A stretch of 39,706 bases of DNA from positions 2,602 through 42,307 of the forward strand of contig JAANXH010000018.1 in NCBI GenBank assembly GCA_018263355.1, read 5' to 3'. The notes under the pieces were generated by a model, which worked only from the letters and a program-made list of their open reading frames with translations, was not told the DNA's origin and searched no databases. Position 1 is the stretch's first letter. Each line of letters starts with the position of its first letter. The translations under genes and the position numbers were made by a program. This DNA is from Candidatus Woesearchaeota archaeon (GTDB taxonomy: Archaea; Nanobdellota; Nanobdellia; Woesearchaeales; JAGVZT01). Positions 1 to 10,080 of this stretch are shown here, one piece after another.

Positions 1-171
1 TACATCTCCTAACTTATGATTTAGTACAATGTCCATATGCTTATTAGATAGTAGTTATAATATAATAATTTTGTGTTTGACATTGATTTGAACCAGAAGA
101 GACAAAACTTAGAAAAAAATTAGTTCTAGTGGGTGTTGTAATAAAATATAACTTTCTTGCCTAAATACATC

Positions 172-390
172 CTAAATCTCCAATGAATCTTCCAACATCT
201 TCTCAAGATATTCGGGCTTTCTGTATATCCATTGGATTCCTTTGGGTCTGTATATTATTTTTCCACTTTTAAACAGGTACTCCAGAATAACTTTTAATGT
301 TTGGTGCATTACTTGTTTTGGTAGTTTTCTTTTTAGTTCTGGCAGTTTCATCGGAACATCACAATATTCCTTTAAAACATCCTCTACCAT
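172..390 (-). CDS. Small hypothetical protein, possible winged-helix (72 aa)
   Basis: ORF 172..390; basic helix-rich N-terminus followed by 'KSGKIIYRPKGIQWIYRKPEYLEKML', resembling a wHTH wing; 20-bp palindrome lies upstream of its start. Confidence 0.45.
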   Translation of the reverse strand: MVEDVLKEYCDVPMKLPELKRKLPKQVMHQTLKVILEYLFKSGKIIYRPKGIQWIYRKPEYLEKMLEDSLEI

Positions 391-432
391 TAATACAGTT
401 CTTAAATTTGGATATCTTTTGTGTTCTTGTAT

Positions 433-452
433 TTTATATCAATTGATATAAA
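433..452. promoter_or_regulatory. 20-bp perfect palindrome TTTATATCAATTGATATAAA, candidate operator
   Basis: Direct reading: TTTATATCAA|TTGATATAAA; located 43-62 bp upstream of the minus-strand ORF start at 390. Confidence 0.5.
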
Positions 453-570
453 TGATATACCTAAATATATAAATTTGTGCTTTTTGATTGGAGTGGTTAG
501 GATTAATTAAACAAATTCTTAGCTCTTATAAAAATATAAGATCCAACCAATTTTTCTAATTATGAACACA

Positions 571-723
571 AGCCCCAGAAGGGAGTCGAACCCTCAACCT
601 TTTGCTCACTCGAATGTGTCGTGGTCATCATGGATTATCCACACCACGTTAATGGGCTTTATGCCCATTGTGTTTTTATTATAAATTTACGAGGCAAGTG
701 CTCTACCATTGAGCTACCGGGGC
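571..723 (-). tRNA. tRNA-Thr(CGT) with an 81-nt intron at 37/38 (intron 607..687)
   Basis: Acceptor GCCCCGG/CTGGGGC, D-stem GCTC/GAGC, anticodon loop CTCGTA|A, T-arm GAGGG-TTCGACT-CCCTT, discriminator U; anticodon-loop CTCG pairs with intron CGAG as in a bulge-helix-bulge. Confidence 0.9.
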
Positions 724-731
724 TTTATTAC

Positions 732-890
732 CTACTCCATCTTGGCTAGTATTTTATCTTTTGATTTATATTGTTTTTGGCAATTACTGCAAACAATTAG
801 TTTTTTACCTTTTTCACTCTTAACATAGGTTCCAAGTGGTTTTTTTAAAAAATGTTTTTCTATTTTTTTCTTGCATATTTTACATTTCAT
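732..890 (-). CDS. 52-aa zinc-ribbon-like protein (MKCKICKKKIEKHFLKKPLGTYVKSEKGKKLIVCSNCQKQYKSKDKILAKME)
   Basis: Manual translation, below ORF-track cutoff; CxxC...CxxC. Confidence 0.6.
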   Translation of the reverse strand: MKCKICKKKIEKHFLKKPLGTYVKSEKGKKLIVCSNCQKQYKSKDKILAKME

Positions 891-1132
891 GTCCAGATGT
901 TATACTGATTGATTTATATATTTTTCTTGAGCAAAACTTCTTTTCAGTGCCTTATATTATCATTTCTGCTAAACTTCCACCAATAAGCAATCCTCGAGAA
1001 GATTTTAACTAATAGCTAATCTTGTCTTTTGTGTAGAGCCCTTAGTGCTGTGGTTGTTAGGCAAGGTAGATAATCACTCACGTGGTGCTGAATGTTATGG
1101 TAACTGCTCAAGTAATTGTTATAAGAAAAAAA

Positions 1133-3327
<2,195 letters not shown>

Positions 3328-3368
3328 TTATTGTTTCTATGAATAACGAGTATAAAAAGTTTATGGTT

Positions 3369-4298
3369 TTATTCTCTAAAAAATTCTGCTGCCTGTTCAG
3401 GACTTATTTGCTGAACAATAATATTTGTTGCATGTTCAAACCCACCGAATTTTGCTATTCTTGGCAGAATTTCTATGTGAAAATGTAAATCTTTATTCTT
3501 TAGAGCATTGTGCAGCACAAAATTGTACGATGCGTTTAGCTCTGCCAGCTTTAAAAGGATTTTTTTGAGCATCTGTGCCAGTTGTGTTAGCTGATCTTTA
3601 TTCAAATCTGTTATTGATCTTATGTGTTTTTTTGGAAATATCCATGTTTCAAAATTAAATCTGGGAGCATATGGACAAAAACTAACAAAATCATTATTCT
3701 CAAATACTCTTCTTTCACCCTCTTTTTCAGATTTAACTATATCACAATACAAACATTTCCCGTTTTCAAAACTAGCTTGCACCTGCTTTTTAATCATTGG
3801 AGGTTCTATATTGATAGCTGCTACTTGTGTATGCAAGTGAACCAAAGATGTGCCTGCATTTATACCTTGGTTTTTGAATATTACCACATATTTGTTTGTT
3901 TTTGACAGCTCTTTTATTCTTTGAACATATATCCTAAGAATTTCTGTTATATGCTCAATGCTTAGGTTATGCAGCTGCTTTTTGTGATCTCTGGTTTCAA
4001 CAATCACTTCATTTTTTCCAGCAGCTTTAGCAAAAGTATAGAATTTATTGTGAGTTTGTATTTTTAGATTACCCTTATCAAGAAATCCGAATTTGTTTGA
4101 AAACCATCTGATTTTCCACTCTTTGTTTTCTTCTACTCTGCCAATCTCAGGCGGAGTTTGATCTTCTTTTCCAGGACAAAATGGACAATTATCATCTGTA
4201 GTTTTTGCAACTGGTTGCTTAAAAGAGCGTGGTCTCTTGCTTCTTTTTGGAGCAATTATTGACCATCTGTCGAGAATATAATCTTTTCTTAATTCCAT
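3369..4298 (-). CDS. galT: Galactose-1-phosphate uridylyltransferase-like (HIT superfamily)
   Basis: 'MELRKDYILDRWSIIAPKRSKRPRSF', 'CPFCPGKEDQTPPEI', 'GTSLVHLHTQV', 'LHFHIEILPR'. Confidence 0.85.
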   Translation of the reverse strand: MELRKDYILDRWSIIAPKRSKRPRSFKQPVAKTTDDNCPFCPGKEDQTPPEIGRVEENKEWKIRWFSNKFGFLDKGNLKIQTHNKFYTFAKAAGKNEVIVETRDHKKQLHNLSIEHITEILRIYVQRIKELSKTNKYVVIFKNQGINAGTSLVHLHTQVAAINIEPPMIKKQVQASFENGKCLYCDIVKSEKEGERRVFENNDFVSFCPYAPRFNFETWIFPKKHIRSITDLNKDQLTQLAQMLKKILLKLAELNASYNFVLHNALKNKDLHFHIEILPRIAKFGGFEHATNIIVQQISPEQAAEFFRE

Positions 4299-6079
4299 AC
4301 TTTTTCCACTGCCAGATTGTGTGCTCTAAGATAATTTTCAACCATTTTTTTCCAATCAGCAAGTGCTGCTAGTTTCTTAGCCTGAATTTTGTTTTCAATT
4401 CGTTCCTGCTGAGTTAATTTTGAGTAGTCAAACATAACTTTTGTAAGATCCTTAACCACTTTTTCATGTGGCCTATTGTGTCTTTCTAAAACATAAACTC
4501 CAGGATATTGAGTAACAGATGTTTTGCTCTGAACATATTTTCCAAAACCAGCACAGTCTGTAGTTACAGATGCTACTCCCAAAGCTCCTGCTTCTAGTGG
4601 TGTGTATCCCCAAGGTTCATAGTATGATGGAAATACTCCTAAGTGTGAGCCACTCATACATTCATAATAACTCAAGTCTAAGAGTCTGTCTGCTCCGGTC
4701 AAATATATTGGATAAAATACTATTTTAACTTTATCTGATTTTTTGTTTAGAAGTTTGTGCGCTTTAAGGCTGTTTATAATTGGATCATGATGTTCATTAT
4801 GCAAATTATGTGTGCTTAGTGGTGGATTATGGTTTTTCTTAACTGTAAATTTCATTACTTTCCTTTTAATATCATGCATTAGGTCTTTTCCCAAAAGAAA
4901 GTTTTCTGAAAATGCTTTTTGTGAGACTAATGAATAAATTATTCTTTGTTGTATTTGCTTGGAAGAGTCTTCAATACTGTCTTTGATATCTGTAAAAGTT
5001 GTTTTATTTTCCAGTAAGCTTGATTTAATTCCTCTGATATTTCCCGGAACCCAAATAAATGCAAGAATTGTTTTTTTGCTTTTTGCTTTTTTTAGTTTTT
5101 GATTTAATTCGGACAGTGCATGAATAAAAACATCTATTCCTTTATCATGAAATTCATACCTTCCAGCCAAAAAGTAAATCAAAGTGTTTTGAATATCAAA
5201 CTTATGATGAGGAAAAAAGTAGTACATTGCAAATTCTTTTAATTTTTCCTTAAATAATCTGTGTTTGAAAGTGCTTTCCTCCAATGTTGGAAATTTTTCA
5301 ATATCTAGTCCGTTTAAAAGCAAAACATCTGGTTTTCTGCCAAGCAGTGCTTCAGCTTCAAGCCCAGTCACCTCACTTACTGTTGTAAATACATCTGCAT
5401 GTTTTGCACATTGGGTTTCCATCTGGTGCTTGTCAATTACTCCCAGTTCGCGGGCTTTTTGGTCTGGATCTATTTTTCCCATTAGTTCATATATGTTTTC
5501 GTCTACTCCTGTAATTGTTCTTCCAAGCATAGTTGCATGGGTTGTAAAAACAGTGCCAATTTTGACATTTCTTGATTTTAAGTATAAAAGCGCTGCCCCA
5601 CTGAGCCATTCATGACATTGTACAACCTGATTTTCTCTGCTGAGTTCACAAATCTCCTCTAGTAGCCTGCCAACTGCAAAAGACCAGACTATAGGTTCAT
5701 CAAAACTAAATGGACTATGCAAAGAATCAATTTTAAAATTATCCCATAATTCTCTTTTAATATTATTTTTATGTTTAAAATAACCTGAAAAGTCAATTAG
5801 AATTGTTTTTGGTTCACCTGGAACCATCCAAGTCCCATAATGACAGATTATACCTTCTTTTTTTAATTTTTGAAATATTTCTTTTAGATGGTCTGGTGCA
5901 ACCATTTCCTGGAATTCTGCTGCTGCTTTTTCAACAAAATAAGGACCTATTACATAGTAGTTTTGTTTGTAATAATGTTTTATAGGATTTACTTTTGATT
6001 TTACAACTGTATATATTCCACCAACTTTATTACATACTTCCCAGGATACTTCAAATAAGAAATCAGCTTCAGCCTTCAT
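4289..6079 (-). CDS. Glycogen synthase, eukaryotic-like GT3 family
   Basis: 'FLFEVSWEVCNKVGGIYTVVKSKV' and 'GSHLGVFPSYYEPWGYTPLEAGALGVASVTTDCAGFGKYV' match the glycogen synthase GT3 (GYS) signature. Confidence 0.88.
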   Translation of the reverse strand: MKAEADFLFEVSWEVCNKVGGIYTVVKSKVNPIKHYYKQNYYVIGPYFVEKAAAEFQEMVAPDHLKEIFQKLKKEGIICHYGTWMVPGEPKTILIDFSGYFKHKNNIKRELWDNFKIDSLHSPFSFDEPIVWSFAVGRLLEEICELSRENQVVQCHEWLSGAALLYLKSRNVKIGTVFTTHATMLGRTITGVDENIYELMGKIDPDQKARELGVIDKHQMETQCAKHADVFTTVSEVTGLEAEALLGRKPDVLLLNGLDIEKFPTLEESTFKHRLFKEKLKEFAMYYFFPHHKFDIQNTLIYFLAGRYEFHDKGIDVFIHALSELNQKLKKAKSKKTILAFIWVPGNIRGIKSSLLENKTTFTDIKDSIEDSSKQIQQRIIYSLVSQKAFSENFLLGKDLMHDIKRKVMKFTVKKNHNPPLSTHNLHNEHHDPIINSLKAHKLLNKKSDKVKIVFYPIYLTGADRLLDLSYYECMSGSHLGVFPSYYEPWGYTPLEAGALGVASVTTDCAGFGKYVQSKTSVTQYPGVYVLERHNRPHEKVVKDLTKVMFDYSKLTQQERIENKIQAKKLAALADWKKMVENYLRAHNLAVEKVWN

Positions 6080-6217
6080 ATTGCTATTCTTTTATTAGTT
6101 CTTTATAAACTTTTTATACTACTGTAGAGTATAACTAATAATTTATATGAAAAACTGCCTATTTAGGAGCAATTTTCCAAAAGCTTTTTAAATCCACATA
6201 GCAAATATATCCATGTA

Positions 6218-6541
6218 ATGGCACAAGAAGGCGATGATACACTTGTTTTAGGAGGAATAATTGAGCTTTCTGGTTTTCGAAAATTAAGAAGGGATCAATT
6301 AATTGTACTAAAGAAAATTGTTGGAAATTATGCAAGACAGTTTTCAGAAAGTTCTAAAAATTTTGAGAAGTTAAGCTTGCATATGAAAGAAATTCACAAA
6401 ACTGAAAAGTCTGAAAAATATGAATTGCATGGTATGGTTTTAGATAATGAAAAACAGTATAATTCTGAGGTAACTCACAGAAATCTTTTTGTGGCTCTAA
6501 ACAAAGTTTGTGAGAAAATTAAATCAATGATGAAAAAATAA
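6218..6541 (+). CDS. 107-aa hypothetical protein, possible HPF/RaiA-like fold
   Basis: Pattern 'LIVLKKIVGNYARQF...LSLHMKEIHKTEKSEKYELHGMVLDNEKQYNSEVTHRNLFVALNKVCEKIKSMMKK' parallels HPF/RaiA. Confidence 0.6.
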   Translation: MAQEGDDTLVLGGIIELSGFRKLRRDQLIVLKKIVGNYARQFSESSKNFEKLSLHMKEIHKTEKSEKYELHGMVLDNEKQYNSEVTHRNLFVALNKVCEKIKSMMKK

Positions 6542-6581
6542 TTGACTGATTTTGCATGTTTTTTAATAGTATCTTTGTAGG

Positions 6582-6768
6582 GGCAAAGTCAACTTAATGT
6601 TAGCCCCATAATACCGGTTCAGTCGCCAGTTTGCTAAACTCTCCTTGATATTGCATTAAGTCATATTAATAGACTGCAAACTGTTCCCTAATGACTCTTA
6701 AAAAGATGGTTGTCTCCTTCACTTAAATCAGGCATTAATGGCACTAACACAGAGTAGTTGACTTTGCC
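6582..6768. mobile_element. MITE-like foldback element, 187 bp, 13-bp TIR, 9-bp TSD
   Basis: TIR GGCAAAGTCAACT ... AGTTGACTTTGCC; direct repeats CTTTGTAGG at 6573-6581 and 6769-6777; further internal inverted segments (TGTTAGccCCAT/ATGGcaCTAACA; CAGTTTGC/GCAAACTG). Confidence 0.75.
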
Positions 6769-6813
6769 CTTTGTAGGTAACACTTATATATGTCACTAAT
6801 TTATTTTTTGTGA

Positions 6814-7854
6814 ATGGGATTGTCTAAAAAACAGATTCAAGAGTTAAGAAATGAATTAGATCATAGTTATAATCCATTATATTTTTTTGATGATGATCCA
6901 GATGGTCTTTGTAGTTTTTTATTATTTTACCGCTATGTAAGAGAAGGGCATGGGGTTGTGGTTAAAGCTAGACCTATTTTGGACAAACAGTTCTTAAGAA
7001 AAGTTAAGGAATATGGTCCTGATAAGATTTTTGTTTTGGATAAACCAGATATCAGCCAAGAGTTTATTGATAAGGCAAAAACTAAGATTGTCTGGCTAGA
7101 TCATCACGGATTAAAACAGCGTAATAATGTTAATTATTTTAACCCAATGCAAGATGAGGGGGATAATAGACCAACTAGTTACTGGGCATATAAAGTGGTG
7201 GAGCAAGATTTGTGGATAGCAATGGTTGGGATTATTGGTGATTGGTTTTTGCCTGATTTTGCTGATGAGTTTGCAGAAAAGTATCCAGATTTGCTTCCAA
7301 AAGGAATAAAAACTCCTGATGAAGCATTGTATGAGACAAGATTAGGAGAACTAATAAGAATTTTTTCTTTTGTATTGAAGGGAAAGACAAGTAAGGTAAA
7401 AAAGTGTATGAAAGTATTGACAAGAATTGACTCTCCTTATGAGATTTTGGAGCAGAAAACTGCTCAGGGAAAATATATTTACAAACAATTCCAAAAGCTG
7501 TACAAACCATATAATAAAATGCTTAATAGTGCTCTTAAAAATGCTAAAGTTATGGATAATTTATTTGTGTATACCTATAATAGTAGAAAGGTTTGTTTTA
7601 CAGGAGACTTGTCTAATGAGATTCTGCATAAAAATAAGGACAAGATTATAATTATTGGTAGGTCTAAAGGTGGGGAGATGAAGTGCAGTTTAAGATCCGC
7701 TACTAAAAAGATTCGACCTATTTTAAAGAAAGCTTTGGAAGGTATAGAAGGTTATGGAGGAGGGCATGAATTTGCGTGTGGTTGTTGCGTAAAGTTAGAT
7801 GACTGGGAAAGGTTTTTAGAACAGTTTAAAAACGCAATAAAATCCACTAACTAG
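6814..7854 (+). CDS. DHH-family phosphoesterase (RecJ-like)
   Basis: 'FFDDDPDGLCSFLLFYRY', 'IVWLDHHGLKQ', C-terminal 'GYGGGHEFACGCCV' (DHHA1). Confidence 0.9.
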   Translation: MGLSKKQIQELRNELDHSYNPLYFFDDDPDGLCSFLLFYRYVREGHGVVVKARPILDKQFLRKVKEYGPDKIFVLDKPDISQEFIDKAKTKIVWLDHHGLKQRNNVNYFNPMQDEGDNRPTSYWAYKVVEQDLWIAMVGIIGDWFLPDFADEFAEKYPDLLPKGIKTPDEALYETRLGELIRIFSFVLKGKTSKVKKCMKVLTRIDSPYEILEQKTAQGKYIYKQFQKLYKPYNKMLNSALKNAKVMDNLFVYTYNSRKVCFTGDLSNEILHKNKDKIIIIGRSKGGEMKCSLRSATKKIRPILKKALEGIEGYGGGHEFACGCCVKLDDWERFLEQFKNAIKSTN

Positions 7855-7956
7855 CTAATGATGTATATACAAACTCCTTGATATTCTCCCAGTTTTTGAG
7901 CATAAATTGAATTCATATTATACAGTTAATTGTTTCACTTAATCAAAATCTGAGAT

Positions 7957-8169
7957 TTACTCAAGTTCTGAATCTGCCTGGTCTATTAATTTTTTAAAGT
8001 CTTTCCATTTTTCTGCAGGCACTCTTACTCCTTGTTTTGTAAATCCTGTGTATCTTTCACTTGTGATGAATTTTCTTATAGTCAATCCTGGCTTACCATC
8101 ATATTCATCAATTCTGACTTTGATACTTGTAGATTCTGTTAGTTCTATTTCCCCAATATCTTTTTCCAT
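7957..8169 (-). CDS. PC4/YdbC-like ssDNA-binding coactivator (70 aa)
   Basis: 'VRIDEYDGKPGLTIRKFITSERYTGFTKQGVRVPAEKWKDFKKLI' is PC4-like. Confidence 0.8.
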   Translation of the reverse strand: MEKDIGEIELTESTSIKVRIDEYDGKPGLTIRKFITSERYTGFTKQGVRVPAEKWKDFKKLIDQADSELE

Positions 8170-8223
8170 TTTTTCTCCCCCACAAATTTTGTGCTTTCTA
8201 TATATTAAATATTTAGCAAGTAT

Positions 8224-9969
8224 TTATTTGTTTTGGCTTTTGTAGAGCTCTTCTACTTCATTTAGTGTTGAAGCATCAGCAAGTCCCCTATCATCCCTTA
8301 GTTTAGAGATGCTTGGGAATCTTAATGCATACCCTGAATTATAAGTTGGAGATTTTTGGATTTCTTGATAATTGATCTCAATTATTATTTCTGGTTTTAC
8401 TTTTACTGATCTGTTTTTTTCACTGATGATTAATGGTTTTAACATGTTTGTTATTTGCTCAAAACTTAAGCCCTCAGATGATTTTTCTTTTAATCCTGTT
8501 GATGATTTTCCTATTGTTAAAAGTTGCTCATCTTCTCCAACACATGATAGTGTGTAAGATGTTAGCCAGCCAGAACGTTTTCCTTTTCCCCATTCTGCCC
8601 CAACAATTACCAAGTCCAGGCTCTCCATTGTTGGTTTTAGTTTAACCATATATCCTACTCTTGAGCCTGGTTTGTAGGGTGCATTTAGATTTTTCATCAT
8701 AACTCCTTCTTGCTCATCTTTTAATGCTTGGCCATAAAATTTTTCTACTTTTTTAGTGTCTGATGTAATGATTTTTTTTGATAAGACTATTTTTTTATCT
8801 ACTTGATTGGTTATTTTTTCAAGGAGTTTTCTTCGTTTTTCAAAATCAACTTCTAACATCTGCTCACCATTGTAATAAATTACATCAAATAGGTTCAGCT
8901 CAACTGGAAATTCTTCTGCTGTTTTTTTGATATTGTATTTTCTTCTAATTCTTTGAGAAATTTTTTGAAATGGCTGATAGTCTTTTGTATCTGGGTCAAA
9001 TCCTACTGCTTCGCCTTCTATAATAAAATTTTTGCCCTTAACATTTTTTTTAACATACTCTACAATATGAGGAAATTGATTAGTTACATTTTCTAGTCTC
9101 CGGGTAAATATTTTTATTTTTTCTTTTTTGTGAATTTGCATTCTAAATCCATCATATTTGTATTCTATTTGACAAGGTTTGCCTACTCTTTCAAAACCTT
9201 TTTTTATATTTTGTACTTTTGGAGATAACATAACCAAAATAGGGTTTCCTATAATTATTCCAATTTCTGTAAGTTGTTTAAATCCTTGTTTTGCTTTTTT
9301 GGCAACTAAAGGGATATCATTTGTCAGGTCAATTGCTTTTTGAGTTGCATTTGTGTATTTGTTATATTTGTCTCTGTCCTCAATCTGCATGTCGTTTGAA
9401 TCTTGATCATAACTTATTTTTAGATCATCTGAAAAATATGCCCAGACAATTGCATCTCTTAGTGAACTTTTACCAACTCCAAACCTCATCTCTTCTAATA
9501 CAGTTCTAACAATGTATTTTGCTTCAGCTGGTTTTGAACTTGTTAAGAGCTGAGCCATTAATGCGATTTTTCTGTCAATTGACCCAGAACCTTCTAGCTG
9601 AGGTAGTTTTTTTATGTTATTATATACTTTGGAAACAGTTAGAGCAGAGCTAAACAATGTGGATTGGCTTTTGGTTTTTATCATTTCTGCTGCTACTAAA
9701 CCTAAATCTCCGTGTTTTTTCCAATAATTTAATATTTCATTTTCAGTCCTGCCTGAGGCTTTTTGAATTGCTTTTAAAACAATTTTTGATGCAACGCCGA
9801 GTTTAGAATTATCATAGCCTGGAAAAACCCTGCCATTGAGTAATAGCATTATTTTATCAATATCTTTATCTATTTGTTTTAGGAATTTGGATATTATGAA
9901 TGTTTTTTCAAGTCTTTTAGAGGTGTTTTCCAGTTTTTCATATACAGTAACCAGTTCAGAGTATTTCAT
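8224..9969 (-). CDS. lig: ATP-dependent DNA ligase
   Basis: Motif I 'EYKYDGFRMQIH', 'EGEAVGFD', 'EGVMMKNLNAPYKPGSRVGYMVKLKP', 'ALRFPSISKLRDDRG'. Confidence 0.96.
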   Translation of the reverse strand: MKYSELVTVYEKLENTSKRLEKTFIISKFLKQIDKDIDKIMLLLNGRVFPGYDNSKLGVASKIVLKAIQKASGRTENEILNYWKKHGDLGLVAAEMIKTKSQSTLFSSALTVSKVYNNIKKLPQLEGSGSIDRKIALMAQLLTSSKPAEAKYIVRTVLEEMRFGVGKSSLRDAIVWAYFSDDLKISYDQDSNDMQIEDRDKYNKYTNATQKAIDLTNDIPLVAKKAKQGFKQLTEIGIIIGNPILVMLSPKVQNIKKGFERVGKPCQIEYKYDGFRMQIHKKEKIKIFTRRLENVTNQFPHIVEYVKKNVKGKNFIIEGEAVGFDPDTKDYQPFQKISQRIRRKYNIKKTAEEFPVELNLFDVIYYNGEQMLEVDFEKRRKLLEKITNQVDKKIVLSKKIITSDTKKVEKFYGQALKDEQEGVMMKNLNAPYKPGSRVGYMVKLKPTMESLDLVIVGAEWGKGKRSGWLTSYTLSCVGEDEQLLTIGKSSTGLKEKSSEGLSFEQITNMLKPLIISEKNRSVKVKPEIIIEINYQEIQKSPTYNSGYALRFPSISKLRDDRGLADASTLNEVEELYKSQNK

Positions 9970-10080
9970 AATTAAAACAAAATAAGATTACTATAAAAAA
10001 CTTTTTAAGCAAAGAGCAGATAAAACCCAAAAATATATATACGTATTAAAAGTTGCATTATTATAAAAAAGAGTATTACT

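Noticed and set aside
3624-3905. 93-aa plus-strand ORF (and overlapping 3622..3840)
   Set aside because: Antisense to galT, low-complexity translation, no start context; galT is clearly the real gene.
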